Shown: positions 31,712-45,569, counted from the stretch's first letter. The stretch: DNA of 64,000 nt from Jaltomata sinuosa (GCA_003996215.1 QJPP01007578.1:558001-622000); one strand, 5' to 3'. Made by a program: numbers and translations. The notes: a model not told the origin generated them from the letters alone.

Positions 31712-33949
31712 TATCACGATCCAGACCGTCGTGAGTGACACTCACCCAACCTACGGATGAGGGAACCAGTAGAGTTCAACCCCTTAGCCTAGACTAACAG
31801 CTTAAAACTAGCAAATAGAAAATAAACTAGCAATTCAAATAATGCGAAAAAGACTTTCATTGAAATAAAACCTGCAGAATTTCCCCTAGAATCTGAAAGT
31901 CATCGTATCAAACACTACTAATACTAGAGTACGGAGATGCAATCCCAAAACTTAAAATAATAAAGAGATAGTCTAAGCCCAAAATAATTGGGCTACAACT
32001 CAAATATAAACACCAAGGCGACTTGGTCGAACAACTCAGCCTTGATATCTAGAACAGTCTGGCCTACAGTGAGGTCGTGCGTCAACCGCCAGAATATTTC
32101 CTGTACTTACAAGAAAAACAAACAAGTGCAGTATCAGTACACAACCACTGTGTACTGGTAGGATCATCAGCCAGTTCCAAATAAAATAGTGTATAATCAG
32201 TACTGTGAATCAAGTAAAAGCACGAAAAATATGCAACAAGTCAATAGGCTCCCCTAGACTACAAGTCTCTACCTAGCTTGTTCCCGCATGAAATTCACCT
32301 TTTATAACTCTAAACAACAATCACAAAATCAATAAATTATCCTTTTTGTCTAGCCCGGACCCACTCTGGGATCCCTTCTAAACAGCACCTAAGTGTTAAA
32401 CAGACAACCCGACCTAATCCAAGACCAACTCAATAGATATAACAGGATTCTCGGTCACTCAAGGACAACCAACGAATATCACAATGTAATAAAATAGCCT
32501 GGTCTACTCACAAAACCAATAACAGTCAATCCAATGCAACAATATCAATGTAATGATGCAGTAAAATAAACCCGTACCAGGCGTGGTACCCGAGCCAACC
32601 GTTAGTATTCCGTACCAGGCGTGGTACCCGAGCTAACCATTTGTTATACCTGTACCAGACGTGGTATCCGTGCCAACCGTTAGTATACCCATATCAGGCG
32701 TGGTACCCGAGCCAACCGAATGTCAACAATCCACAGTCAAATAATGAACAAACAACTTGTAAACCAACAAGCAACACACCGTTCAATTCACAGACTAAAA
32801 AACAGTACCCTTAGACATTCTACACAATTCCTCTAAGCCATGCAGTTTATACAAACACTTAGATAAGAGTACAAAATATACAATATTCACAGGAATCGTA
32901 AGTCATCACCTACCTCAAAATGATCCAAGCTCTACTCAACCAGAGCTTTCCCGTATTCCGGATTCCTTTCTCGTTCTTGGTCTAAAATAATATACAAGTA
33001 CTCAAACTAACAAACAAGGCATGCACATTACCCGGATTACACCAAATCCTAGACCCCCAGGCCACCCATGATCATCCTACCCTTGTTTTGGGTTTCTCGC
33101 CACTAATTTCCCGAGTTCTATCATTTTCACGGATAAAAATAGAGAATTTAACAACATACGATCATAATACCTTACTTTTAACAATACCCAAGAACTTTCA
33201 TGCCTAGAATCCCCCTTATTCCCCGGATTATACCATCCCTAGGTTATTCCAACCTTTCCCCAAGTTTCCTCCTAGCAATTATACCGCGTAGGAAAAGTAG
33301 TACGAAGTTTGGGGAGTAGAATCCTTACCTTTAGGACGAAAAATAGTGGAAAACTGGTGAAAATCGCCCTCTTCTTCTCCCAAAATATTTCAAGAAAAAT
33401 TGAACTATTTTGGAGAAGTTTCTACATTAAATCCCATCACGATCCGCTATAGCGGTCCACTTCGCTATAGCGGTATCGCTATAGCAGAGTCGTCCGCTAT
33501 GGCAGAGGCTGGCCGACGTTGACTTCCGCTGTAGCGGTAATTTCTTTGCTACAACGGAGGTCACTATGGAGGAGTGTCAACCACTATAGCGGTTGACACG
33601 GGATTAAAAATCGTAAAACCTCCAAAACTATTCCATTTTACAACACACTTATTTTCCCGACGTCTCGAAACAACCCCTTCACGTCAACCTCGATTCCAGG
33701 AGTTCTACTTACCCGAATTCGATTTTGAAAAGTCCTCCGAACTCCTTTATGTGTTAGCTATGAGAAAAACTAGCTCACCACAAGACATCCAACCCAATAC
33801 TTACCCAGATTGCCCTAGACTCCACCTTTCTCCAAATTTGGCCGAGGCTAGCCTAGCCTTGAATTTCAAACTACCAAATCCGGATTTTTCTAACTCTAAA
33901 ACTTGGAACGATTGGGCTACCTATAATGACGGACCTAGTCGTTATAACA
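31712..33949 (-). repeat. 3' LTR of the minus-strand chromovirus
   Basis: About 2.24 kb. The plus-strand start TATCACGATCC corresponds to TGTCATGACCC in the 5' LTR (mutated terminal G), and the end GTCGTTATAACA corresponds to GATCGTTACA. It contains four ~40-bp units with GTACCAGGCGTGGTACC cores (32573-32720) and a cluster of CCGCTATAGCGG-like palindromes (33437-33595). The ORF at 33574-33993 crosses the LTR edge and is spurious. Confidence 0.9.
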
Positions 33950-33958
33950 GATACCAAT

Positions 33959-36617
33959 TTACCCATCGTTCATCCCCGAACGATCAAACCTGAATTTACG
34001 AAAATAAAAGAAAGAAGGTGTAGTACCTGAATCCTCAAACAAATGAGGGTACTTGTCCCGCATTTCCTTCTTGGTTTCCCAAGTGGATTCCTCAACTAGA
34101 TGATGCTTACTCTGAACCTTTATCAAATCAATCACCTTTGTCCTTAACCTCCGGACATCCCGAGCAAGAATCAAGACTAGTTCCTCTTCATAACGAAGAT
34201 CCTTATCAAAAAGTACCTTTTCCCACCTGATGATGTAGTCTCCATCCCCATAGTATCGCTTAAGCATGGATTCATGGAATACCGAATGGACACCCGACAA
34301 ACTGGGCGGCAGTGCTAACTGGTAAGCCACTGGCCGCACAATCTCAAAAACCTCAAACGGACCGATGAACCGAGGGCTAAGCTTGCCCTTCTTACCAAAC
34401 CGCATAACTCCCTTCATTGGTGACACCTTCAACAATACCTGTTCATCAACCTAAAATTCCATGTCCCAGACCTTGCGATCTGCATACTCTTTCTGCCTGC
34501 TTTGGGCAGCCAGCAATTTGTCCTGAATGCCCCTTACCTTTTCATGTGCTTCCTTTACCAATTCCACTCCCAAAGGCTTTACATCGTCTTCCTCAAACCA
34601 CCCAACCGGTGATCTGCAACTCCTCCCATACAACGCCTCGAATGGTGCCATGTTAATACTGGAGTGATAGTTATTATTTTATGAGAACTCGCACAACAAT
34701 AGAAATTAGTCCCAATAACCCCCGAAGACCATCACACATGCTCTCAGCATGTCCTATTATACCTGGATCATCCTCTACGACTGACCATCAGTCTGAGGAT
34801 GGAAGGTTATGCTAAAAGTGAGTTTTGTACCCAACTCTTCATGCTGCTTGCCCCAAAATTTAAAGGTGAACTGCGTACCCCTGTCTGAAATGATGGACAG
34901 TGGCACCCCATGCAATCTCATAATCTCCTTCACGTAGATCTTAGCCAATTGCTGTGAATTGTAATCTACCCTGACCGGAAAAAATGAGCGGACTTGGTCA
35001 GCCTATCAACAATGACCCAAAGTGAGTCATACTTCCCCAATGTCTTGGAAAGATCCAGCACGAAGTCCATGGCTATTCTTTCCCACTTCCACTCTGAAAT
35101 TGGCATTCTCTAGAGTAGTCCTGCAGGTCTCTGATACTCATACTTTACCTGCTGGCAGTTCTGACATTTGGACACAAAGTCAACTATGTCCCTTTTCATT
35201 CTGGGACACTAGTAATGCTGCCTTAAGTTCCTGTACATTTTGGTCACACCCGGATGAATTGAGTACCGCGAGCCATGGGCTTCCGCCAAGATTTTTTAAA
35301 TTATATCATCAACTCGAGGAACAAAATCCTCTCTCTAAAATTTAGTACTCCACCAGAGTCTAACATGACGTCCCTGGATTTCCCGGATATTACCTTACCT
35401 CGAAGCTTACTCAGTTTTGGATCCTGAAACTGTTTGACCTTTATTTCCTCTATGAAGGTGGCCTTGACCTCAATGCTGGCCAACAACGCACCCTATTTTG
35501 AAACACCCAAGTGCATGAACTTAGCCTCCAAAGCTTGAATTTCCCTTGCTAGTGGTCTTTTGGACACCCCCAAAAAAGACAAACTACCCATGCTAACCGT
35601 TTTCTGGCTCAATGTGTCTGCCACCATATTAGCCTTACCCGGATGGTACTGAATAGGCACATCATAGTCCTTAAATAACTCCATCCACCTTCTCTGCCTT
35701 AAATTTAAATCCTTCTAAGTGAACACATGCTGCAGACTGCGATGATCGGTGAACACCTCACACTTGACACCATAGAGATAGTGTCTCTAAATCTTGAGTA
35801 CAAAGACCACTGCTGCCAATTCTAAGTCATGAGTAGGATAGTTCCTCTCATGCACCTTTAACTGCCTAGATGTATAGGCTATCACATTCCTATCCTTCAT
35901 CAATACAACACCCAAACCAAAATGTGAAGCATCACAGTAAACAATAAAGTCTTTACCTTCAACCGGCAAGGACAATACAGGAGCCATGGTCAGAAGTGTC
36001 TTGAGCTTTTGGAAGCTCTCCTAGAACTTGTCGGACCACACGAATGGTACATCTTTCTTTGTCAGCCTGGTCAGTTGAGTAGCAATAGATGAAAAATCCT
36101 TAACAAACCTCCGGTAGTAACTTGTGATCCCAATAAAACTCCTCACCTCGGTCACAAAGCTAGGCCGGGCCCAACTCTTGACTGCCTCAATCTTCTGGGG
36201 ATTCACCATCACCCCCTGTTCTGACACTACATACCCAAAGAACGCAACTGAAGTCAACCAAAACTCACACTTAGTGAACTTTGCATAAAGTTTTTGGCGT
36301 CTCAAGATGTCCAACACAATACGAAGATGATTAGTATGCTCCTCCCTACTCTTGGAGTAGATTAAAATATCATCGATAAACACAATCACGAAGGAATCCA
36401 AATACGACTTAAATACCCCATTCATCAAACTCATGAATGTTGTCGGTGCATTGGTCAAACCAAACGACATTACTAGGAACTCATAATGCCCATACCGAGT
36501 CCAAAAAGTAGTCTTAGGAATGTCCTTAGGCCTAATCCTCAACTGATGGTACCCCGACCTCAAGTCAATTTTTGAAAACACCGATGCGCCCTAAAGCTGG
36601 TCAAACAAATCATCAAT
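33959..36617 (-). pseudogene. Chromovirus pol, C-terminal part: reverse transcriptase, RNase H, integrase, chromodomain-like tail
   Basis: From the insertion point leftward. Reverse transcriptase has FSKIDLRSGYHQ (36581), FGLTNAP and catalytic FIDD. RNase H has VYCDASHFGLGVVL (about 35950) and HDLELAA. The integrase zinc finger shows CQNCQQVK near 35160 and the core runs on to about 34640. The C-terminal region is open 34435-33959 with FIGPFEVFE, LPPSLSGVHSVFH, and a final VQSKHHLVEESTWE segment like the chromodomain of Tekay/Del chromoviruses, thought to direct integration. Stops at several sites (35487-35492 and within integrase) break the frame. Confidence 0.88.
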
Positions 36618-36622
36618 GTGGG

Positions 36623-38872
36623 TGTAACGACCGGGTTCGTCATTATGGGTAGAACAATCATGCCAAGTTTTAGAGTTAGAAAACTCCGGGTTTGGGAGTT
36701 TGAAATTCTGGGCTATGCTAGCCTCGACCAGTTTTGGAGCGAGGTAGAGTCTAGGAAAATTCAGGTAAAAATGGATCTAGGTGTCTTGGATTAAGCTAGT
36801 TTTTCACGTAGCCAAGATATAAGGGAGTCCGAGGGACTTTTCAGAATCACTTTTGGGTTAGTAGAACTCCCGGGATCGCGTTTGACGTGAAGGGGTTATT
36901 TCAGGCATCGGGAAAACCAAGTGTGTTGTGAAATGGCCAAAACTGGTAGATTTCTGGACATTCTATCCGTGACGAGCGCTGTCAGGTGTGATAGCAGTCA
37001 CCGCTATAGCAGTGGAAATTACTGTTATAGCGGCGGTTAAGGGGCGGTCAACTCGCTTAAGACTGCTATAACGGGAGATGACCGCTATAGGGGGACTGCT
37101 ATAGTGGAGCGGGGACCACTATAGCGATTCAGTGGGTTTTTAATGCAGAAATAGCTCTCAAAACATTCAGTTCTCACAAGTTTATTTTGGAGAAGGGCTG
37201 GGCAAATTTCAGGTGATTTTCTTCATTCCTCCACCAAAAATCGTTCCTAAGGTAAGGTTTTCGTTCTCCACACTTTGTAATACATTTTCTATGCGGTAGA
37301 ATTGCTAGAAGGGAAATTGGGGAAAGGTTGGAATGACCTATGGATGATGGAAATCGAGGAAGAAGAGGGTTCCAAACATGTATGTTCTTGGTGTTGATTT
37401 AAGTATATTAAAATAATCATAGGCTATTTAATTTCCTGTTTTGTCCGTAAGAAATGATAAGACTAGGAGAATTAATGGTGGAAAGCTCAGGAAAAAGGGT
37501 GGAATGATCATGGGTGGCCTGGGGTTTGGGGATCTAGTATAATCTGGGTAATGTACAGGCCTGTATGTTAATTGTATGTATTATGTGTTATTTTTAGACC
37601 AAGAATGCGAGAGGAATCCGGAACACGGGAAAGCTCAGGTTGAATAGAGCTTGGAACATTTTGATGTAGGTGATGGCTTTCGTATTTTTGTGAATGTGTA
37701 TATTGATGTACTCATGTCTAAGTGATTGTATGCATTACATTGCTTAGGGAAATCGTGTGGAATGTCTAGGTTCTTGTTTACAATCTGTGATTGAATGGTT
37801 TACTTGTTAGTTTTACAAGTTGTGTGTGTTCATATATTGACTGTGGTTGTTGACATTCTATTGGCTCAGGTACCACGCCTGGTACGGGTATAACACATGG
37901 TTGGTACGGGTACCACGCCTAGTACGGGTATAACATTCGGTTGGCATGGGTACCATGCCTGGTACGGGTTTACTTTATTGCATATTGCATGGTAATTTTT
38001 GTATTACATTAATTATTATTGGTCCGTGTGTGGACCGGGTTGTTTTAATTAATGTGATACTTAATATTGGTTCCGTGAGTGGACCGGGTTGTTATTGAAA
38101 AGTGCTATTGATTGGTGGTCCTTGAGTGTCCAGGAATTGTTGTATGACTATTGAGTTGGTCTTGGTTTAGGCCGGGTTGAACAATTACTTGTGGTATCGT
38201 CTAGAGGGGATTCCAGGGTGGGTCCGGGCTAGACGATAAGGTGTGGTAATGGTTTCTTGTTGGTGGAATAGAACTGTAAGAGATGGATTCATGCAGTAAC
38301 AAGCTAGGTAGAGACCTGTAGTCTAGAGATGCCTGTGATATTTGTTTCATGTTTTTCATACTTGTTACTGGATTTTGCGGACTATTTATATACTGTTTTC
38401 TTGAATATTGGCTGATGATCCTACCAGTACACAGTGGTGATGTACTGATACTGCACTTGTCTTTCTTTTGGTAAGTACAGTAAATCTTCCAGCTGCTGAG
38501 ACGAGACCTCTGATTTAGCACCGACTTTTCCGATCTTCAAGGGTGAGCTATCGATTCGAGCTACCTTGGGATTATCATTAGAGTTTAGTCCATTTGTTCG
38601 GACTTGAAAACTATTTCTTATTTTGTTTGGGATTGCATCTTCGTACTCTAGATTTGGTATCGATGTTTGGTACGATGACTTTCAGTTCCTAGGTGGTATT
38701 TTCTGCAGATAATTAATTATGATAAGTTTTGAGTAGTTAATCTTATTTTCATTGCTAGTTTACTTTGATGCTTGCTGGTTTTAGGCTGTTAGTCTAGGCA
38801 AGGGTAGAACTCTATTGTTTTGGTCATCTAGGGGTTGGGTGGGTGCCACTCACGATGGGTTGGGTCGTGACA
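36623..38872 (+). repeat. 5' LTR of the nested element (2250 bp)
   Basis: TGTAACGACC to GGGTCGTGACA. Contains palindromic CTATAGCGG-type words (37000-37130) and three ~40-bp units with GGTACCACGCCTGGTACGGG cores (37866-37975). Aligns throughout with the LTRs of the minus-strand element in reverse. Confidence 0.92.
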
Positions 38873-38876
38873 AAGA

Positions 38877-38889
38877 TGGTATCAGAGCC
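38877..38889 (+). promoter_or_regulatory. tRNA-Met primer-binding site of the nested element
   Basis: TGGTATCAGAGCC, four bases after the 5' LTR end. Complementary to initiator tRNA-Met, as is usual for Ty3/gypsy elements of plants. Confidence 0.9.
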
Positions 38890-39091
38890 TAGGTTCATTG
38901 ATATTGTTGTACCAAACAGGTCTAGTAGAGTCTTGCGGAACGGTGCGGAGACGTTCGTACTTTTATTTGAGAGGCTACAAGGATTTAGGAAAAACTATCT
39001 CTTCTTCTTTTCCTTCGTGCTATAACTTGATTCCAATTGGTTTCTGGTGATACAAATTGGTATCTAACTTCATTCACTCTTCTGTCCGCAG

Positions 39092-40493
39092 ATGGTTACT
39101 AAACAGAATAATGGAGCAAGGCCAGCGGTCCCAGCAGTGGGCCCGAAAGTCTACAGAAGAGGTAGGGGAATGGGAATAGGGCACGCTAGAGCAACACCCG
39201 CCAAGGGTGGAGCTCGAGTTGCAGCCGAGGTTTGCGGGGCAACCCCTCCACCACCTCAGGATCCTGTGGCAGAAGAGGTGGAAGTGGTTGTGGAAGATGA
39301 AGGAGCTCAAGAGGAGGCTGCACCAGTTGGGGGTGCAGGCCTTCCTACTATGACACTGGAAGATTTTAAGCAGGAGTGGGATATTCTGAGTGGGTTGGTT
39401 GGTGCTGGAGCCATACCCACAACTTATGCAAATCAGGCCTTGGATACTCAGCCAACAGTTACTACAACGCCAAGGATGGATGCAGCTTCGGGCACAAATG
39501 ATCTCCTCAGGCCAATGCTAGGCCAGTTATGACAGGTAATGAGCATGAGATGCTGACTAAGTTCCTTAAGCTGAAACCTACAATGTTTCAGGGTACAGAC
39601 AAGGAGGATGCCTATGAGTTCATCCTGGATTGCCATAAGAGGTTGCACAAGTTGGGTATTGTACGTCAGCATGGGGTTGAGTTTGTCATTTTTTTCAGCT
39701 GCAGGGTGATGCCAAGTAGTGGTGGAGGTCCCATGTTGAGTGTCGGTCTTCTATTCTACCTCCACTGACTTAGGAGAAGTTCCACGCGTTGTTTCTAGAG
39801 AAGTATGTTCCTTGTACTTTGAAGGACCGGAAGAAGGATGAGTTTCTGAACTTGGAGCAGGGTGGCATGTCGGTCTTAGCTTATGAGGCTAAGTTTCATG
39901 CGTTGCCTCATTTTGCTACACAGATGTTGGGTTCTGAGGAGGAACGGGTTTGGTTATTTTATCAAGGGTCTTAATAGTGAACTTGCAGGTACTGTCGGTG
40001 TATATGACTTCTTCAGGGAAGGGTTTTAATGATATGGTGGACTATATGAAGAAGATTGAGGGAGTTAGGCAAGCGGGGTAGGCTAAGGCTTTAGCCAAGA
40101 AGCCTCAGAATAAGGGAAACTATGGTGGTTCGCTCCAGGGGCCAGCATCAGCAGGCTTATTTGGCCCATCCTATTCAGTCAGCTCTGCCAGCTACTACAG
40201 GTGGTCGTCGGGGAGCTCAGTATTCAGCTCCTAGAGGCCAGGGAGCATCATATACATTAGTTAGCAGGCCTACCTTGGACCGTGGTTGCTTCCATTGTGG
40301 TGAGTTGGGCCACTTTAAGAGGGAGTGTCCACATAGGCATGCAAGTAATCAGGGTAAGCATCAGACTAGAGCAGTGGTTCCAGTAGCAGAGGTGGTAATG
40401 CTAGGGATCATCCACAGGGTGGGTGAGGTAATTTCTAGGGAGGCCTGGGAGAAGGAGGGAATAGCGGCGCAGGCAGGGGTGCGGTGCAGCTAG
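39092..40493 (+). pseudogene. gag of the nested element
   Basis: ATG 39092 opens a 146-codon Ala/Gly/Glu-rich N-terminus to 39532. The retrotransposon gag domain follows in broken frames: FLKLKPTMFQGTDKEDAYEF (39550), FLEKYVPCTLKDRKKDEFLNL (39789), FHALPHFATQM. A CCHC zinc knuckle (CFHCGELGHFKREC, near 40288) is intact. Stops at 39530, 39766 and 39972 plus frame changes disable it. Gag forms the cytoplasmic particle in which the element is reverse-transcribed. Confidence 0.85.
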
Positions 40494-41008
40494 CCCAGGA
40501 AGTTTCCCGGATTGATAATCGGGCACATTGCTATGCTTTTCCAGGAAGAACCGAGGCGAAAGCCTCAGATGCAGTGATCACACGTACTATTCTTGTTTGT
40601 GATAAAATGGCCTTAATATTATTTGATCCAGGATCTACATATTCTTATGTGTCTGTTAATTTTACATTGGGTCTGGATTTGAATTGCGATATCTTTGATT
40701 CCCCTATCCATGTATCTACTCTGGTTGGAGAGTCGGTGATTGTGACTCATGTGTATCATGATTGTTCTGTGGTATTTGTGGGGTTACGTACTTGGGTAGA
40801 TTTAGTAATTCTGGATATGGCTGATTTTGATATTATCTTGGGTATGACATGACTGTCTTTGTATCATGTTGTGTTAAACTGTAACACCAAAATTGTGACT
40901 CTAGAAATTCTGGGTAAAGATAGGCTAGAGTGGGAGGGTGTGTACATGCCCAAGCCAGTTAAGATAACATCGTTTGTTCGGGCTAGGAAGGTAGTGGGAA
41001 GGGGGTGT
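40484..41008 (+). pseudogene. Protease region of the nested element, truncated
   Basis: Retropepsin-type sequence with LILFDPGSTYSYVS (active-site Asp in FDPGS, near 40620) and FDIILGMT. A TGA at 40850-40852 replaces the Trp codon found in the minus-strand copy. Homology ends at 41008, where LTR sequence begins. Confidence 0.82.
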
Positions 41009-43084
41009 CAGTTTTCCATATAGCCAAGACATAAATGAGTCCGGAGGACTTTTCAGAATCACTTTTGGGTTAGTAGAACTCCCGGGATCGCGTTTGACGT
41101 GAAGGGGTTATTTCAGGCATCGGAAAAACCAAGTGTGTTGTGAAATGGCCAACACTGGTAGATTATCGGACATTCTGTCTGTGATGAGCGCTGTCAGGCG
41201 CGATAGCAATCACCACTATAGCAGTGGAAATTGCCATTATAGCGGAGGTCAAGGGGCGGTCAACTCACTTAAGACCGCTATAGCGGCAGATGACTGCTAT
41301 AAAGGGACCGCTATAGCGGAGCGGGGAACGCTATAGCAGGCCCACGGGTTTTTAATGCAAAAATAGCTCTCAAAACATTCAGTTCTCACAAGTTTGTTTT
41401 GGAGAAGGGCTGGGCGAATTTCAGGCGATTTTCTTCATTCCTCCGCCAAAAATCATTCCTAAGGTAAGGTTTTCATTCCCCACACTTTGTAATACATTTT
41501 CTATGCGGTAGAATTGTTAGGAGGGAAGTTGGGGAAAGGTTGGAAGACCTAGGGATGATGGAATTCAGTGAAAAATGGAGTTCCAAACATGTATGTTCTT
41601 GAGTGTTGATTTAAGTATATTAAAATGATCATAGGTTGTTTAATTTCCTGTTTTGTCCGTAAAAAATAATAAGACTAGGAGAATTAACGGTGGAAAGCAC
41701 AAGAAAAAGGGTGGAATGATCATGGGTGGCCTGGGGTTTGGGGATTTGGTATAATCCGCGTAATGTACAGGCATGTATGTTAATTGTATGTATTATGTGT
41801 TATTTTTAGACCAAGAACGCGAGAGGAATCCGAAACACGGGAAAGCTCGGGTTGAATAGAGCTTGGAATATTTTGAGGTAGGTGATGGCTTTCGTATTTC
41901 TGTGAATGCGTATATTAATATACTCATGTCTAAGTGATTGTATGCATTATATTGCTTAGGAAAATCGTGTGGAATGTCTAGGTTCTTGTTTACAGTCTGT
42001 GATTGAACGGTTTACTTGTTGGTTTTACAAGTTGTGTGTGTTCATATATTGACTGTGGTTGTTGACATTCGGTTAGCTCGGGTACCACGCCTGGTACAGG
42101 TATAACACATGGTTGGCACGGGTACCATGCCTGGTACGGGTATAACATTATGTTGGCACGGGTACCACGCCTGGTACGGGTTTACTTTATTGCATATTGG
42201 ATGGTGATTTTTGTATTACATTGATTGTTATTGGCCCGTGTGTGGACCGGGTTGTTTTACTTAATGTGATACTTAATATTAGTTCTATGAGTGGACCGGG
42301 TTATTATTGAAAAGTACTATTGATTGGTGGTTCTTGAGTGGCCGGGAACTGTTGTATGACTTTTGAGTTGGTCTTGGTTTAGGCCGGGTTGAACAATTAC
42401 TTGTGGTATCGTCTAGAGGGGATTCCAAGGTGGGTTCGGGCTAGACGGTAAGGTGTGGTGATGGTTTCTTGTTGGTGGAATAGAACTGTAAGAGATGGAT
42501 TCATGCAGTAACAAGCTAGGTAGAGACCTGTAGTCTAGAGATGCCTGTGATATTTGTTGCATATTTGCCATACTTGTTACTGGATTTTGCGTACTATTTA
42601 TATATTATTTTCTTGAATACTGGCTGATGATCCTACCAGTACATAGTGGTGGTGTACTGATACTGTACTTGTCTTTCTTTTGGTGAGTACAGAAAATCTT
42701 CCAGCGGCTGAGACGAGGCCTCAGATTTAGCACCAACGTTTCCGATCTTCAAGGGTGAGCTGTCGATTCGAGCTATCTTGGGATTATCATTAGAGTTTAG
42801 TCCATTTGTTCGGACTTAAAAACTATTTCTTATTTTATTTGGGGTTGCATCCCCGTACTCTAGATTTGGTATCGATGTTTGGTATGATGACTTTCAGTTC
42901 CTAGGTGGGATTTTCTGCAGATAATTAATTATGATAAGTTTTGAGTAGTTGATATTATTTTCAATGCTAGTTTACTTTGATGCTTGCTGGTTTTAGGTTG
43001 TTAGTCTAGGCAAGGGTGGAACTCTATCGGTTCGCTCATCCGGGGGTTGGGTGGGTGCCACTCACGACGGGTTGGGTCGTTACA
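41009..43084 (+). repeat. 3' LTR of the nested element, 5'-truncated
   Basis: Begins in LTR sequence equivalent to about 36797 (GTTTTCCATATAGCCAAGAC) and ends GGGTCGTTACA. It shares with the 5' LTR the palindrome cluster (41200-41340) and the GGTACCACGCCTGGTAC repeats (42075-42180). Divergence by eye is several percent, so the insertion is not recent. Confidence 0.88.
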
Positions 43085-43089
43085 GCGGT

Positions 43090-44005
43090 GTAGAGGGTAC
43101 TTATTCCGGATGGTCACCTTGTTCAACTGCCTATATTCTATGCACATAAGCATACTACCATCATTTTTCTTTCCAAACAAAATAGGAGCACCCCAAGGCG
43201 ACGCACTGGGATGGATAAATCCCTTATCTAGGAGTTCCTGTAGCTGAGTCTTAAGTTCCCTTAACTCTGCCGAAGCTATACGATACGGAGGAATAGAAAT
43301 GGGATGAGTGTCTGGCTTCAGATCAATACAGAAGTCGATATCCCTGTCCGGAGGCATACCAGGCAAATCCGCTGGAAACACCTCTAGAAACTCAGAAACC
43401 ACCGGAACTGACTCAATAGATGGGGACTCCACACTATCATCCCAGAGATGAGCCAAAAAGTCTAGACACCCTCTTCCCACTAGCTTCCTAGCCTGAACAA
43501 ATGATATGACCTTAACTGGCTTAGCCCTGTACACACATTTCCACTCTAGTCTATCCCTACCTGGAATCTCTAGAGCCACAGTCTTGGTGTTACAGTTCAA
43601 CACAACATGATAAGGGGACAACCATGTCATGCCCAAGATAATATCAAAATCAGCCATATCCAGAATTACCAAGTCTACCCAAGTATACAACCCCACAAAC
43701 ATAACAGAACAGTCACGATAAACATGAGTCACAATCACAGACTCTCCAACTAGGGTAGAAACATGGATAGGGGAATCAAGGATATCACAATTTAATTCTA
43801 GACCTAACGCAAAATTCACCGATACATAAGAATATATAGAACCTGGGTCAAATAATACCAAAGCTATTTTATCACAGACAAAAATGGTACCTGTGATCAC
43901 TGCATATGATGTTTCTGCCTCAGTTCTCCCTGGAAATGCATAGCAATGAGCCCGTTCATCAATTCGGGCAACTTCTCGGGCCAGCTGCGCTGCACCCCTG
44001 CCCAC
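43090..44005 (-). pseudogene. Chromovirus protease and reverse-transcriptase N-terminus (minus-strand element)
   Basis: Open from 44005: AQLAREVARIDERAHCYAF, then LVLFDPGSIYSYVS (protease active site), FDIILGMTWLSPYHVVLN, and the reverse-transcriptase entry VFPADLPGMPPDRDIDF, LLDKGFIHPSASPWGAP and KVTIRNKYPLHR. The reading is cut there by the nested element, and the last residues of the open frame come from its LTR. It continues beyond the insert at 36617. Confidence 0.9.
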
Positions 44006-44134
44006 ACTGTCGTTCCCTCTGTCGCTCCGGCCTTCCTGAAAGTTTCCTCACCCACCATGTGGACGACCTCTAGCATTACAACCTTTACCTATCGGTACCA
44101 CCGCTCTAGACTGCTGCTGACCCTGATTACCTGT

Positions 44135-45367
44135 CTACCTGAGTTGGCACTCCCTCTTAAAGTGGCCCAGATCACCCCAATGGAAGCAATCACGGTCAAG
44201 TGTAGGCCTGCTAGCTGATGTATAAGACGCTCCCTGGCCTCTAGGAGCTGAAGACTGATTATTAGCTCCCTGACGACCATCTGTAGCAGCTGGCAGAGCT
44301 GACTGAATAGGACGGGCTGAGTATACCTGCTGATTATGACCCCTGGAATACGAACCACCATAATTTCCCTCATTCCGGGGCTTCTTGACTAATGCCTTAG
44401 CCTGCCCCGCCTGCCTGACTCCCTCAAGTTTCTTCAAATAATCCACCACATCATTGAAGCCCTTCCCTGAAGAAGTCATATGCACTAACAGTACCTGCAG
44501 CTCAGGATTCAAACCTTTCACAAACAATCGGACCCGTTCCTCCTCGGAACCCAACATCTGTGTGGAAAAATGAGACAAGGCATGGAACTTAGCCTCGTAA
44601 GCAGAGACTGACATGCTACCATGCTCCAAGTTTAAGAACTCATCCTTCTTTCGGTTCCTCAAAGTATGGGGTACGTACTTCTCTAAAAACAAAGCGTGGA
44701 ACTGTTTCCAAGTCAGTGGGGGTAGAACAGAAGACTGGTACTCCACATGAGACCTCCATCACTGCTTAGCATCACCCTGCAGCTGAAATATGACAAACTC
44801 AACCCCATGCTGACGTACAATACCCAACTTGTGCACCCTCTCATAGCAATCCAAGATGAACTCATAAGCATCCTCCCTATCGGTACCCTGAAATGTAGGA
44901 GGTTTCAGCTTGAGAAACTTGGTCAGCATCTCATGCTCATTCTCTGTCATCACTGGGCCTAGCATTGGCCTGAAGAAGTCATTTGTGCCTGAAGTTGTAT
45001 CCATCCTAGGCGTTGTAGTAACCATTGGCTGAGTATCCAAGGCCTGGTTTGCAAAAGCCGCAGGTATGGCTCCAATACCAACCAACCCACTCAAAATATT
45101 CTAAGCCTGTTGAAATGCTTCTGGTGTCATAATAGGGAGGCCTGCACCCCCAACCGGTGCCGCCTCCTCCTGTGACTCACCATCTTCAGCCACATGTTCC
45201 TGAGGTGGGAGAGGGGTCGCTTCACGCTCTCCAATAGCTGCTCGAGCTACACCCCTGGCGGGTGTGGCTCTACCTCATCCTCTGCCCCTTCCCCTATCTA
45301 TACCACGGATAGCCGAGTCTGCTGCTGGGACCACTGCTCTAGCTCTGTTGTTCCTTGTATTAACCAT
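44135..45367 (-). pseudogene. Chromovirus gag (minus-strand element)
   Basis: Starts near 45367. The N-terminal part has stops (for example near 45276). It is open 45094-44759 (FLKLKPPTFQGTDREDAYEF) and 44746-44135 (FLEKYVPHTLRNRKKDEFLNL). The zinc knuckle reads CFHWGDLGHFKREC, with the second Cys changed to Trp, which should abolish zinc binding. An extra frame break lies between the two open parts. Confidence 0.87.
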
Positions 45368-45569
45368 CTACGGACAGAAGATTGAATGAGATTAGATACC
45401 AAATTGTATCACTAGATACCAATTGGAATCAAGTTATAGCACGAAGGAAAGAAGGGAGAGATAGTTTTCCTAAAGCCCCATAGCCTCTCAAAGAAAAGTA
45501 CGGACGTCTCCCCACTATTCCGCAAGACTCTACTAGACCTGTTTGGTACGATGAGATCAACAAACCTAG

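Larger units (their letters stand above)
36623..43084 (+). mobile_element. Nested, internally deleted element of the same chromovirus family (plus strand)
   Basis: Inserted in the reverse transcriptase of the minus-strand element. Five-base flanks GTGGG (36618-36622) and GCGGT (43085-43089) sit where a target duplication should be, with two differences. It has a 5' LTR, primer site, gag and protease, then jumps at about 41009 straight into the 3' LTR, whose first ~170 bp are missing. Reverse transcriptase, RNase H and integrase are absent, so it could only have moved, if ever, before that deletion. Confidence 0.9.

Noticed and set aside
33574..33993. 139-codon ORF at the LTR edge (similar ORF at 47627-47887)
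   Set aside because: It spans LTR sequence and its border, and it is not conserved in frame across the four LTRs.
39074..39310. Minus-strand ORF opposite nested gag, and similar shadows at 43946-44218 and 44089-44373
   Set aside because: They lie opposite or out of frame with clear gag/pol sequence and have no independent evidence.
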